A stretch of 64,000 nt of DNA from Pseudomonas schmalbachii (GTDB lineage: Bacteria; Pseudomonadota; Gammaproteobacteria; Pseudomonadales; Pseudomonadaceae), in the NCBI RefSeq assembly GCF_017589465.1, contig NZ_JAELYA010000002.1, forward strand, positions 1 through 64,000. The letters are read 5' to 3'. Positions 33,070-41,958 of the stretch are shown in pieces. Every line of letters starts with the position of its first letter. Position 1 is the stretch's first letter. The notes beneath the pieces are model-generated. The model worked only from the letters and a program-made list of their open reading frames with translations, ran no database searches and was not told the DNA's origin. Position numbers and translations under genes: made by a program.

Positions 33070-33315
33070 AGAGCCATCCCTGACAATCAATTGGGAGATC
33101 TACACCGAGCTACGGAGAGATCCCACGCCATCCATGACGTGGGCGAATGCTAATTCCTTCCTTTTGCGCAAGTTCTTGCGCAACTCCTGCCAACGCCTTT
33201 GAATTCAATGTCTTAAGTAAATTGTATCTAATTATTTCATAACTAAAACAGGGAGCGGCAACCAGACCAGCCGCACGCAAAGCTCCAAAATCACCTTCCG
33301 GATGAGTCTTTCTCG
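33070..33315. other. AT-rich promoter region upstream of vgrG
   Basis: There is no gene. The part 33150-33250 is far more AT-rich than the surroundings (for example AATTGTATCTAATTATTTCA) and carries TTGCGCAAG-TTC-TTGCGCAA (about 33164-33183), an inverted TTGCGCAA pair. It is the probable promoter region of the T6SS island, and its AT content would suit silencing by H-NS-like MvaT/MvaU proteins. Confidence 0.5.
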
Positions 33316-33341
33316 AAAAAAGGCAGGCCAACCGGCCTGCC
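33316..33341 (-). terminator. Intrinsic terminator after the aldehyde dehydrogenase gene
   Basis: Read on the minus strand, GGCAGGCC-GGTT-GGCCTGCC is followed by TTTTTT. It lies 25 bases beyond the stop codon of the dehydrogenase gene. Confidence 0.92.
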
Positions 33342-33365
33342 GAGAGGTGGAACGCGAAAGCTGTT

Positions 33366-34856
33366 TCAGTGCGCGATGCACACCGACTTGACCTCGGTAT
33401 AGGCCTCGACCACTGCGCGGCCGAACTCGCGGCCCATGCCGGACTGCTTGACGCCGCCGAAGGGCATACTCGGGTCGAGCAGTACGTGGGCGTTGACCCA
33501 TACGGTGCCGGACTCGATGCGCGGGACCAGGTTCATCGCCTTGGTCAGGTCGTTGGTCCACAGGCTGGCGCCGAGGCCGTATTCGCTGTCGTTGGCCATC
33601 TCGATGGCCTGGTCTTCGTTCTTGAACGGCAGCACGCCAAGCACCGGACCGAAGACTTCGTCGCGGGCGATGGCCATCTTCTGGGTCACGTCGGCGATGA
33701 TCGTCGGCTGGACGAAGAAGCCGTCGCCTTCTACCGCCTCGCCACCGCAGACCACGCGCGCGCCTTCGCGGCGGGCGGTTTCGATGTGCTTGAGTACGCT
33801 CAGTTGCTGCTTGCGCGATACCAGCGGATTGATCTGCGCACTGCCGTCCATGCCGGCACCCATACTCATGCCGCTGACGGCGGCGCTGAGCTTTTCGACG
33901 AACTCGTCGTAGCGCGACTCATGCACGTAGAAGCGCGACGCAGCGGCGCAGACCTGGCCATTGTTGAGCAGGCCACCGAGCAGCGCGCCCTGTACGGCCT
34001 TGTCGATATCGGCGTCGGCCAGCACGATCATCGGATTCTTGCCGCCCAGTTCGAGGGCGAAGCGGGTCATGTTCTGCATGGCGGCGATGCCAACGCTGCG
34101 GCCCACGGCGGTGGAGCCGGTGAACGAGACCTTGCTGATCAGCGGGTGCGAAGCCAGGCCGCCGCCGACGGTAGCGCCACCACCAGTAACCAGGTTGAAC
34201 ACGCCCGCCGGCACACCGGCTTCGAAGGCCAGCTCGGCCAGGCGCAGGGCGGTCAGCGGGGTTTCGCTGGCCGGCTTGATCACCACGGTGCAGCCGGTGG
34301 CCAGCGCCGGCATCAGTTTCCAGATGGCGATCATCATCGGGAAGTTCCACGGCACGATGCCGGCCACCACACCGACCGGCTCGCGGCGGGTGTAGGCGGT
34401 GAACCTGGTGCCCGGCGGCAGCGGGATAGACACGTCCATCGTGGTGCCTTCGATCTTGGTCGCCCAGCCGGCCATGTAGCGCATGAACTCGACGGTGGCG
34501 CCGACGTCCAGCATGCGCGACAGGTTGATCGACTTGCCCTGGCTGAGGGTTTCCAGCTGGGCCAGTTCCTCGCCGTGCTGCTCGACCAGATCGGCGAAGC
34601 GCAGCAGGATGCGTTCGCGGTCGGCCGGACGCAGGTCGGACCACACGCGGGACTTGAACGCCGCATGGGCGGAACGCACCGCGCGGTCAAGCATATCGGC
34701 GTCGATATCGGCGACGCGGGCGATGACTTCGCCGGTGGCCGGGTTGAGTACGTCGGAAGTCGGGCCGTCGGTGACTACCCAGGCGCCGTCGATGAAGCAG
34801 CCGTGGCGGCGGCTCAGGAATTTGCGTACCTGCGGCAGGGTTTCGGTGATGCTCAT
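33366..34856 (-). CDS. feaB: Phenylacetaldehyde-type NAD-dependent aldehyde dehydrogenase
   Basis: The 496-residue aldehyde dehydrogenase carries all hallmarks: VPWNFPMMIAIWKLMPAL, FTGSTAVGR, catalytic Glu in ALELGGKNP, catalytic Cys in NNGQVCAAASR and the EVFGPVLGV motif. It resembles FeaB/StyD phenylacetaldehyde dehydrogenases. It would oxidise phenylacetaldehyde from the amine dehydrogenase to phenylacetate, the substrate of the paa genes; indole-acetaldehyde is also conceivable. ATG 34856 has AGGAG seven bases upstream and is preferred to the TTG at 34862. The neighbouring cytochrome and AraC regulator genes support an aromatic-amine role. Confidence 0.85.
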   Translation of the reverse strand: MSITETLPQVRKFLSRRHGCFIDGAWVVTDGPTSDVLNPATGEVIARVADIDADMLDRAVRSAHAAFKSRVWSDLRPADRERILLRFADLVEQHGEELAQLETLSQGKSINLSRMLDVGATVEFMRYMAGWATKIEGTTMDVSIPLPPGTRFTAYTRREPVGVVAGIVPWNFPMMIAIWKLMPALATGCTVVIKPASETPLTALRLAELAFEAGVPAGVFNLVTGGGATVGGGLASHPLISKVSFTGSTAVGRSVGIAAMQNMTRFALELGGKNPMIVLADADIDKAVQGALLGGLLNNGQVCAAASRFYVHESRYDEFVEKLSAAVSGMSMGAGMDGSAQINPLVSRKQQLSVLKHIETARREGARVVCGGEAVEGDGFFVQPTIIADVTQKMAIARDEVFGPVLGVLPFKNEDQAIEMANDSEYGLGASLWTNDLTKAMNLVPRIESGTVWVNAHVLLDPSMPFGGVKQSGMGREFGRAVVEAYTEVKSVCIAH

Positions 34857-34911
34857 GGTCAACTCCTGATCATGGGTTTCGAAATGGGAGATCGACCCGG
34901 CGTCGGGAGTC

Positions 34912-34943
34912 GTTGGGCTTCGCTGCGCTCAGCGCCAACCTAC
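34912..34943. repeat. Uninterrupted half copy of the IS110 target repeat
   Basis: It begins GTTGGGCTTCGCTGCGCTCA and ends GCGCCAACCTAC. It contains the full guide match GCGCCAACCT followed by AC, with no element inserted. Confidence 0.75.
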
Positions 34944-34959
34944 GGCGGGTCTGGCGGGC

Positions 34960-35358
34960 TCAGCGTTGCTGGCTCAGCCAGCAGGTGACGGCCTTGCGTT
35001 CGGCGGCATCGGCGAGGCCGGCGAAGGGCATGTAGGTGCCCGGAACGGCCGCCTGCGGTTGTGCGATAAAGGCGTCCAGCGCATCGCGGGACCAGGCCGC
35101 GCCCTTGGTCTTCAAGGCCTGGGAGTAGCTGAAGCCAGCCAGCGAGCCGGACATCCGGCCGACCACACCATGCAGGTTCGGGCCCATCATTCCCGGCTCG
35201 TTCTGTTTGGCCGAATGACAGACCGCACAGTCGCGGGCGAATACGTTCTGGCCCTGCTCGGCCTCGGCGGATGGGCAGCCATCGGCCAGGGCAAGACCGG
35301 GCAGCAGCGCCAGCAGCAGCGCGCCGGCAGCGTTCTTGAGGGATTTGTGGAAGGACAT
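34960..35358 (-). CDS. Periplasmic class I cytochrome c
   Basis: The 132-residue protein has a signal peptide (ALLLALLPGLALA, cleaved before DGCPS), the haem site CAVCH at about 45-49 and a likely methionine ligand in TYMPFAG. It resembles small mono-haem cytochromes such as those of the c2/c550 type. It lies between the aldehyde dehydrogenase and the FeaR-like regulator genes on the same strand, so it may accept electrons from the amine dehydrogenase. The start at 35358 places the signal peptide at the N-terminus; a longer frame to 35502 is not needed. Confidence 0.82.
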   Translation of the reverse strand: MSFHKSLKNAAGALLLALLPGLALADGCPSAEAEQGQNVFARDCAVCHSAKQNEPGMMGPNLHGVVGRMSGSLAGFSYSQALKTKGAAWSRDALDAFIAQPQAAVPGTYMPFAGLADAAERKAVTCWLSQQR

Positions 35359-35521
35359 CTGACTCCACCTCGAATGGATCAAGCCGGCCAGTAAAGACGT
35401 GCCGGCGCGCGCGAGGGATTCGCGCAGGTCGAGGAGGATTGTTACCGGGGCGAGAAAGGCAGGTTTTTTCCTGTGTGCCAGTCGTGTTGGCAGGAATGCC
35501 AAGTAGGTTGGTGCTCAGGAC

Positions 35522-35582
35522 GTAGGGCGGGTGAAACCCGCCGATTGCAAGGCACCGCAATGGCGGGTTGCACCCGCCCTAC
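35522..35582. repeat. Palindromic GTAGGGCGGGTG repeat
   Basis: The arms GTAGGGCGGGTGAAACCCGC... (from 35522) and ...GGGTTGCACCCGCCCTAC (to 35582) are reverse complements with small differences. The repeat lies just beyond the stop codon of the AraC-family gene. Copies also at 14025 and 46599. Confidence 0.75.
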
Positions 35583-35586
35583 TTCG

Positions 35587-36501
35587 TTACTGGAGATAGC
35601 GTTTGCGGTACTCGCCCGGCGACACGCCGAAGCGCGACTTGAACGCCGTGGAGAAGTAGCTGGAATCCGAGAAACCCCAGGCATAGCCGAGCGCCGAGAG
35701 CTTCTGCTCGAAGTGCGCGTTGCGCAGCGACTCGGCGCAGAAGTCCAGGCGGCGGTTCTTGATGTACTGGGCGACGACCATGCCCTTCTTCGAGAACATG
35801 CGGTACAGGCCGCGCACGGAAACACCGACCTCGCGGGCGATCAGTTCCGGGCAGAGTTCCTCGGCGCTGATGTGCTCGTCGATGAAGGCCACGGCCTTGC
35901 GGAACAGCCGCTCGTGGCTGTCGCATTCGCTTTCCTGGGCGCTGATCGCCGGGCGCAGCAGGCTGACCAGCGCGTCCAGCGTCGCTTCGCTTTCCTGCAT
36001 GCCGAGCCCGTCGTGGCGGCTGACGCCCTGCACCAGGCTGTTGGCCAACACGGCGATGGGCGCGCTGCCGGGGATGCGCGTCGCGCAGTTGACCGTGGTG
36101 ATGCGCGCACGCTCGAACACCTGGCGCGGCACGATCAGCGATACCTGGCGGGCGTCTTCGAGGTAGGTCATGTTGCTCGGCAGGCTGGCGTCGATCAGGG
36201 TGATGTCGCCGGCCGCCAGTTCCACGCGGTTGTCGCCCTGCTCCAGGCGCGAACGGCCGTCCAGCTGGAATACCGCGTAGTAGTTGTTGAGGTCGCAGGC
36301 CGCCACTTCCTTGCTGGTCCGGTAGAGATTGACCTGGGCCAACTCGACCTGGCTCAGCTTGATGGCGCCGCCCTGGAATTCCCTGAGCGCACCGTGGAAA
36401 TCCGGACCGAGGGTGCGCGCGGCGAAGCGCCCGCAGGCCTGGTTGATCCGGCCGAGCCATGCTTCGAAAGCATCGCCCCTTGAGATGGATGAGGTATTCA
36501 T
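35587..36501 (-). CDS. feaR: AraC-family regulator, FeaR-like
   Basis: The 304-residue protein has an N-terminal AraC-binding-like domain (FHGALREFQGGAIKLSQVELAQVNLYRTS) and two C-terminal HTH motifs (ISAEELCPELIAREVGVSVRGLYRMF and LSALGYAWGFSDSSYFSTAFKSRFGVSPGEYRKRYL). It resembles FeaR, activator of aromatic amine and phenylacetaldehyde oxidation genes. By position it should control the aldehyde dehydrogenase and perhaps the amine dehydrogenase operon 30 kb away. The ATG at 36501 begins MNTSSISRGDAFEAW, the usual start; a longer frame to 36603 was discarded. Confidence 0.82.
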   Translation of the reverse strand: MNTSSISRGDAFEAWLGRINQACGRFAARTLGPDFHGALREFQGGAIKLSQVELAQVNLYRTSKEVAACDLNNYYAVFQLDGRSRLEQGDNRVELAAGDITLIDASLPSNMTYLEDARQVSLIVPRQVFERARITTVNCATRIPGSAPIAVLANSLVQGVSRHDGLGMQESEATLDALVSLLRPAISAQESECDSHERLFRKAVAFIDEHISAEELCPELIAREVGVSVRGLYRMFSKKGMVVAQYIKNRRLDFCAESLRNAHFEQKLSALGYAWGFSDSSYFSTAFKSRFGVSPGEYRKRYLQ

Positions 36502-36639
36502 GACTCGCAAAGCCTCGCACTCATTGTTTTTATCAGCGACCGCTTCTTCGAACAAATCGTCTCCGGCCGGCATCAAGGCCGGCCACTCTCGATGCGGCGC
36601 CAACAGCTATCGCATCGAGAGGCAGTTTTCACGCCAACT

Positions 36640-37563
36640 TCACTTCAATCCGCCGAAACGACGGTAGAAGCTTTCCCCGACGTCCGGAAGCGGGCCGTCG
36701 GCGGTTTCCAGATTGCTGTTCAGCCACTCTTCCGCCTTGGCGAAGATCAGGCGGTAGATATTGCGACACAGCTGTCTCGCCGCGCGACCTTCCCAGTCGC
36801 CGGGCAGCAGTTCGTCCGGCAGTTGTGGATCACGAAGGAGCAGCCGGCGGTATTCGTGGATCAGCAGGGTGCGCGCGAGGAAGCAGTCGGACGGCTGCAG
36901 GTTGTCCTGCTCGCGCAGCGCCTGCCAGAGCGGGCGGAACAGGCGGATGAACTCGCTGTAATGGCTCGCCAGTTCGTCGATGTTCCAGCTTTCGCGCACC
37001 TGCAGGCGCATAGCGCGGGAGGCCAGTACGTCCTGCGCGTGGGTCTCGAAGACGATGCTGTCGTCCAGCGCTTCGAGGTCCTGCAGGGTGGTCACCAGAT
37101 CCGCGCGGTCGCAGCGCGGGCAGGCCAGCACGGTCGGCGAGATGGCGCCGAAGCCCTGCCATTCCAGTTCCTCGCGCACCTGTTTGCGCTTGTCCGCCGC
37201 CACCTGCGACAGCATCACCAGCGTCCAGGAACCGTCCCACGCCGGCAGGCTGGAGCTGTACACGCGCTTGAAAGCCTTCTCGAAACGCCGACGACCGGTA
37301 CCGGTCAGGCTGTAATAACTGCGCCGGCCGACCTTCTCGGCGGTCAGCCAGTCTTCCTTGGTCAGGCGGAAGATCGAGGTGCGGATCAGCCGTTCGTTGA
37401 TGCCGATCGGCTCCAGCAGGTTGATCAGGCTACCCAGCCAGACGGTGCCGCCATGGGGTTCGATCGCGTCGCCATAAAGCGTGATAATCAGCGAACTGGC
37501 GCGAATTGGCGTCTGTTCCTGGAAACGGGTGATCAACTGGTTGAGCGGAGCGAGGGCGGTCAT
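36640..37563 (-). CDS. paaX: PaaX, phenylacetyl-CoA-responsive repressor
   Basis: The 307-residue repressor of the PaaX family has an N-terminal winged helix (ASSLIITLYGDAIEPHGGTVWLGSLINLLEPIGINERLIRTSIFRLTKEDWL) and a C-terminal effector-binding domain with CPRCD (about 170). In known systems phenylacetyl-CoA releases it from paa promoters. It is first to be listed here but downstream of paaY and paaN in transcription order, 77 bases after paaY. Start at 37563 matches family length. Confidence 0.92.
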   Translation of the reverse strand: MTALAPLNQLITRFQEQTPIRASSLIITLYGDAIEPHGGTVWLGSLINLLEPIGINERLIRTSIFRLTKEDWLTAEKVGRRSYYSLTGTGRRRFEKAFKRVYSSSLPAWDGSWTLVMLSQVAADKRKQVREELEWQGFGAISPTVLACPRCDRADLVTTLQDLEALDDSIVFETHAQDVLASRAMRLQVRESWNIDELASHYSEFIRLFRPLWQALREQDNLQPSDCFLARTLLIHEYRRLLLRDPQLPDELLPGDWEGRAARQLCRNIYRLIFAKAEEWLNSNLETADGPLPDVGESFYRRFGGLK

Positions 37564-37640
37564 GGGTCGGTCGGGCGCGGTCAAAGCCCCGACTATACCT
37601 GCCCGCCGGCCCGCCTTGCCATTGGTGAGAACACCAGTGG

Positions 37641-38240
37641 TCATAGGGATTTATCCCCTTTCGGGCGGAAGCCTGTATCACCCATGCGCGGGCGCTCGGC
37701 CTCGACTTCCGCCAGCGGCTGGCATTCGACCATGCTCGCCAGGCAGCGCCGCGCCAGTTCCTGGTATTCGCGGGTACCGCGCTGTTTCCAGGCCACTTCC
37801 TCGTCGCTGAGCTGACGCTTCATCGCCGCCGGCGCGCCCATCACCAGGCTCTGCGGCGGACATTCGAAGCCGGCCTTGACGAAGGCGGCGGCGGAAACGA
37901 TGGAACGCTCACCGATGCGCGCCTTGTCCATCACCACCGCATTCATTCCCACCAGCGCGTCGGCGCCGATGACGCAGCCGTGCAGCACCGCGCCGTGACC
38001 GATGTGGCCGTTGCGCTCGACCAGCGTGTCGCTGTCCGGGAAGCCGTGCATCACGCAGGTATCCTGCAGATTCGCGCCCTCTTCCAGGACGATCCGCCCG
38101 AAGTCGCCGCGCAGCGCCGCCAGCGGGCCGATGTAGCAGCCCGGACCGACGATCACGTCGCCGATCAGCACGGCGGTCGGATGCACATAGGCGGTCGGGT
38201 GAACCACCGGCGCCAGGCCTTCGAGGCTGTAGCACGGCAT
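37641..38240 (-). CDS. paaY: PaaY, hexapeptide-repeat thioesterase
   Basis: The 199-residue left-handed beta-helix protein of the gamma-carbonic-anhydrase-like family has repeats [50 protein letters not shown] and metal histidines ([18 protein letters not shown]). PaaY hydrolyses stalled CoA intermediates of the pathway, sparing CoA. It follows paaN by one base and precedes paaX. Start at 38240, directly at MPCYSLEG. Confidence 0.92.
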   Translation of the reverse strand: MPCYSLEGLAPVVHPTAYVHPTAVLIGDVIVGPGCYIGPLAALRGDFGRIVLEEGANLQDTCVMHGFPDSDTLVERNGHIGHGAVLHGCVIGADALVGMNAVVMDKARIGERSIVSAAAFVKAGFECPPQSLVMGAPAAMKRQLSDEEVAWKQRGTREYQELARRCLASMVECQPLAEVEAERPRMGDTGFRPKGDKSL

Positions 38241-38241
38241 G

Positions 38242-39936
38242 TCAGGCGCCCTCGACCGGTGCATGACGACGGCTCTGCACCACCACGAAGCGCCGGGTGA
38301 CGAAGGCGCCGTCGGTGATCGAAGCGTTTGCCGTGGGGTTGCCGCCGGTGGCGTGGAAGTCGCTGAAGGCCGCCGACTGGTTGACGAACACACCACCGTC
38401 GAGATTCACCGACAGCGCGACCGCCACGTCCTGGGCGAAGTCTTCGGCGCGCCCGAGGAAGGCCTCGTCGGTGGAGTAGACGCCGAGGGTCATGGCGCCC
38501 TTCTCCTTCAATACCTCGCCGGCGACCTGCAGGCTGTGGGCGCTGTCGTCGGTGGCGATGACGAAGGCGATCGGACCGAAGCGCTCCTCGCCATAAGCGG
38601 CGCGGTCGGCAGCGTCCACCTTGAGAAGCAGCGGCGTACGCACGCGGGCGCCGGGGAATTGCGGGTGTTCACGGCTTTCGCTGTCCAGCAGGATTTCGCC
38701 CAACTCACGGCTGGCGAGGATGCGTTCGGCAGTCGCCTCGGACTGGATCGCACCGAGCACGCCACAGGCACGGTCGTTGTCGGAGAGGAAGCCGCTCACG
38801 GCCTTGGCCAGCGCGTTGGCGACCTCGTCGAAGCTGACATGCTCGTCGCCATTACGGATACCGCCACGCGGTACATAAATAGCCTGGGTGGTGGTGCACA
38901 TCTGCCCGGAGTACAGGCTGAGGCTGAACGCCAGGTTGCGCGCCACTGCCTTGAGGTCGCACACGCTGTCGATGATGACGGTGTTGACGCCGGCCTTCTC
39001 GGTGAACACCTGGGCCTGGCGAGCGTTGTCCTCCAGCCAGTTGCCGAAGGCGCTGGAACCGGTGAAGTCGACCAGTTTGACGCGCGGATCGAGAGCCAGG
39101 GTCTGGCTGATCGGCGCTTCCGGGGTATCCACCACCAGACTGACCAGTGCTGGGTCGAAGCCCAGTTCAGCAAGAACTTCCTGAGCCACGCGAACACTCA
39201 GCGCCGCCGGCAGGATCGCCGCCGGGTGCGGCTTGACCAGTACGGGATTGCCGGTGGCGAGGCTGGCGAACAGGCCCGGATAGGTGTTCCAGGTCGGGAA
39301 GGTGGCGCAGCCGATCACCAGCGACAGGCCGCGCGGCACGATATGCCAGCGCTTGTCCATCACCAGCGGGTCGGCCTTGCCCTGCGGCTTGTTCCACACC
39401 GCCGCTTCCGGCACTTCGGCCATCGCCCGCCAGGCATAGGCGACCGCTTCCAGCGCGCGGTCCTGCGCATGCGCGCCGCCGGCCTGGAAGGCCATCATGT
39501 AGCCCTGCCCGCTGGTGTGCATGACCGCATGGGCCATGCTCGGGCTCATGGCGGACAGGCGCTGGATGATCTCCAGGCAGGCGCCGACGCGCGCCTTCGA
39601 TCCGGCATCGCGCCAGGCCGGTTGGGCTTGCTGCATGCGGGTCAGCAGCTCTTCCGAATCGTACTGGTCGTAGGTCACGCCGAGGTCGAAGCCATAGGGC
39701 GAACGCTCGGCGCCGATGCGGCCAACGGCCTGCGGCCCCTTCAGCTCGAAATGGCGGTTCAGCAGGCTCTCGAAGGCCGCTTGCGCACCCTTCACCGACT
39801 CTTCCGGATATTGCTTCAGGCTTTCCCCATGGGGCGACCAGTAGTCGCGGCGGGCAATGGCCTCCACGGCGCGTTCGAGGGTGGCGCGGTGATGCTCGAA
39901 CAGTTCGAGGGCGGAGGCTTGGGCGGCGGAAGGCAT
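38242..39936 (-). CDS. paaN: PaaN-type aldehyde dehydrogenase-like protein
   Basis: The 564-residue protein is of the PaaN group: an aldehyde-dehydrogenase-like fold with motifs [67 protein letters not shown] (Cys) and ERFGPIAFV. It lacks the C-terminal MaoC hydratase domain that PaaZ has. A full PaaZ is also present (54869), so this protein may take over semialdehyde oxidation or a related CoA-aldehyde; its exact role is not settled. It is the first gene of the minus-strand paaN-Y-X run and divergent from paaF. Confidence 0.85.
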   Translation of the reverse strand: MPSAAQASALELFEHHRATLERAVEAIARRDYWSPHGESLKQYPEESVKGAQAAFESLLNRHFELKGPQAVGRIGAERSPYGFDLGVTYDQYDSEELLTRMQQAQPAWRDAGSKARVGACLEIIQRLSAMSPSMAHAVMHTSGQGYMMAFQAGGAHAQDRALEAVAYAWRAMAEVPEAAVWNKPQGKADPLVMDKRWHIVPRGLSLVIGCATFPTWNTYPGLFASLATGNPVLVKPHPAAILPAALSVRVAQEVLAELGFDPALVSLVVDTPEAPISQTLALDPRVKLVDFTGSSAFGNWLEDNARQAQVFTEKAGVNTVIIDSVCDLKAVARNLAFSLSLYSGQMCTTTQAIYVPRGGIRNGDEHVSFDEVANALAKAVSGFLSDNDRACGVLGAIQSEATAERILASRELGEILLDSESREHPQFPGARVRTPLLLKVDAADRAAYGEERFGPIAFVIATDDSAHSLQVAGEVLKEKGAMTLGVYSTDEAFLGRAEDFAQDVAVALSVNLDGGVFVNQSAAFSDFHATGGNPTANASITDGAFVTRRFVVVQSRRHAPVEGA

Positions 39937-40350
39937 GGGGAAATCCTCTTGTAGTTGTAGCGCTCGCTGGGCGGCGCCTGCACGGCTATGGCTGAAATAC
40001 TTCGCAAAGTGATAAACATCGTTTCGAATTTTGTATCACATCAATTCGTAACGTAAAAGCGCCGTTCGCCGTATCACTTCATGGGGATGCCTCAGCCACC
40101 TCCGACAAGCGGCATTTCTGCCTTTAAACCCTCATGCAGCCGGACTTCCGCAGAAGTCATGGCAGTTTAGACACATCCGCACATTCACCAATACGAGACA
40201 CATAAACAAAAATCATACTTGTTGTTTTGTATCACTTTAGGCATATACTGCGGAAAACCCGGGATACCTCCGCCTGCCGTGCAAGGGATACCCGGAATTC
40301 CAACAATGAGCCGGCCCGCGATGCCGTGCGTGCAGCCTGAGGACATGCAG
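39937..40350. promoter_or_regulatory. Divergent paaN/paaF promoter region with TGTATCAC motifs
   Basis: This 414-base region has no gene. It holds GTGATA (40009-40014) facing TTGTATCAC (40031-40039), GTATCAC (40071-40077) and TTTTGTATCAC (40225-40235). The same TTTTTGTATCGC word stands before paaA (47396-47407). These are the best candidates for PaaX operators. No -10/-35 pair was assigned with confidence. Confidence 0.55.
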
Positions 40351-41124
40351 ATGCCTCGTACCCTTGTCGTCTCGACACCTCTGCCGGGCGTCCGCCTGAT
40401 CACCCTGCAGCGTCCCGAGGCCCTCAACGCGCTGAACACCGAACTGCTCGGTGAGCTGGCCGCCGAACTGGAAATCGCCGAACAGGACGTCGAGACCCGC
40501 GCCGTGGTGCTGACCGGCAGCCGCAAGGCATTCGCTGCCGGCGCCGATATAAGGGAGATGGCCGAGCGCGATCTGGTCGGCATCCTCAACGACCCACGCG
40601 TCGCCCACTGGCAGCGCATCGCCGTCTTCTCCAAACCGCTGATCGCCGCGGTCAACGGCTTCGCCCTCGGCGGCGGCTGCGAGCTGGCCATGCACGCCGA
40701 CATCCTGATCGCCGGCGAAGACGCCCGCTTCGGCCAGCCGGAAATCAACCTCGGCATCATGCCCGGCGCCGGCGGCACCCAACGCCTGCTGCGCGCCGTG
40801 GGGAAATCGCTGGCCATGCAGATGGTCCTCACCGGCGAAGCCATCGACGCCCGCCACGCCCAGCGCGCCGGCCTGGTCAGCGAAGTCACCCAGCCCGAAC
40901 TCACCGTCGAACGCGCCCTGCAGATCGCCCGGAGCATCGCGCAGAAGGCCCCGCTGGCCGTACGCCTGGCCAAGGAAGCGCTGCTCAAGGCGCTGGACAC
41001 CGATCTCGCCAGCGGCCTGCGCTTCGAACGCCACGCCTTCACCCTGCTGGCCGGCACCGCCGACCGCGAGGAAGGCATCCGCGCTTTCCAGGAAAAGCGC
41101 CGCGCCGAATTCCATGGCTGCTAA
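40351..41124 (+). CDS. paaF: Enoyl-CoA hydratase PaaF
   Basis: The 257-residue crotonase hydrates 2,3-dehydroadipyl-CoA in the lower phenylacetate pathway. The oxyanion-hole segment AFAAGADIREM, the second segment AAVNGFALGGGCELAMHADILIAGEDARFGQPEINLGIMPGAGGTQRL and the catalytic glutamates in those segments are all present. ATG 40351 with AGGA eight bases upstream fits better than the frame extending to 40219. First gene of the paaFGHIJK operon. Confidence 0.92.
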   Translation: MPRTLVVSTPLPGVRLITLQRPEALNALNTELLGELAAELEIAEQDVETRAVVLTGSRKAFAAGADIREMAERDLVGILNDPRVAHWQRIAVFSKPLIAAVNGFALGGGCELAMHADILIAGEDARFGQPEINLGIMPGAGGTQRLLRAVGKSLAMQMVLTGEAIDARHAQRAGLVSEVTQPELTVERALQIARSIAQKAPLAVRLAKEALLKALDTDLASGLRFERHAFTLLAGTADREEGIRAFQEKRRAEFHGC

Positions 41125-41163
41125 GCCACACCTTCCAACAATAAAGATGGAGCGCATCCGTCC

Positions 41164-41955
41164 ATGAACTTCGAGCACATCCTGTTTTCCATCGAGGACG
41201 GCGTCGCCCTCCTCAGCCTGAACCGCCCGGAGCAGCTGAACAGCTTCAACACGCAGATGCATGGCGAAGTGCGCGAGGCGCTCAAGCAGGTGCGGCAGAA
41301 CCCGGACGTGCGCGTGCTGCTGCTCACCGGCGAAGGCCGCGGCTTCTGCGCCGGCCAGGACCTGAGCGACCGCAACGTCGCACCGGGCGCAGCGATGCCG
41401 GACCTGGGCGAGTCCATCGAGAAGTTCTACAACCCGCTGATCCGCACCCTGCGCGACCTGCCGCTGCCGGTGATCTGCGCAGTCAACGGCGTGGCCGCCG
41501 GCGCCGGCGCCAATATCCCGCTGGCCTGCGATCTGGTCCTGGCCGCCCGTTCCGCCAGCTTCATCCAGGCCTTCTGCAAGATCGGCCTGATCCCGGACTC
41601 CGGCGGCACCTGGACCCTGCCACGCCTGGTCGGCATGGCCCGCGCCAAGGCGCTGATGCTGCTGGGCGATCGCCTCTCCGCCGAACAGGCCGAGCAATGG
41701 GGCCTGATCTACCGCGTGGTGGACGATGCCGCGCTGCGTGACGAGGCGCTGAAACTGGCGCGCCACCTGGCCACCCAGCCGACCTACGGCCTCGCGCTGA
41801 TCAAGCGCAGCCTCAATGCCAGCCTGGGCAACAGCTTCGACGAGCAGCTGGAAGTCGAGCGCGACCTGCAGCGCCTGGCCGGCCGCAGCGAGGACTACCG
41901 CGAGGGCGTCGGCGCCTTCATGGAAAAACGCACGCCTGCCTTCAAGGGACGCTGA
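41164..41955 (+). CDS. paaG: Epoxide isomerase PaaG
   Basis: The 263-residue crotonase-fold isomerase converts ring-1,2-epoxyphenylacetyl-CoA to oxepin-CoA and also shifts double bonds later in the route. GFCAGQDLSDR (about 60-70) and GVAAGAGANIPLACDLVLAARSASFIQAFCKIGLIPDSGGTW with the key aspartate are as in PaaG. It is 39 bases after paaF and 3 before paaH. Confidence 0.93.
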   Translation: MNFEHILFSIEDGVALLSLNRPEQLNSFNTQMHGEVREALKQVRQNPDVRVLLLTGEGRGFCAGQDLSDRNVAPGAAMPDLGESIEKFYNPLIRTLRDLPLPVICAVNGVAAGAGANIPLACDLVLAARSASFIQAFCKIGLIPDSGGTWTLPRLVGMARAKALMLLGDRLSAEQAEQWGLIYRVVDDAALRDEALKLARHLATQPTYGLALIKRSLNASLGNSFDEQLEVERDLQRLAGRSEDYREGVGAFMEKRTPAFKGR

Positions 41956-41958
41956 TCG

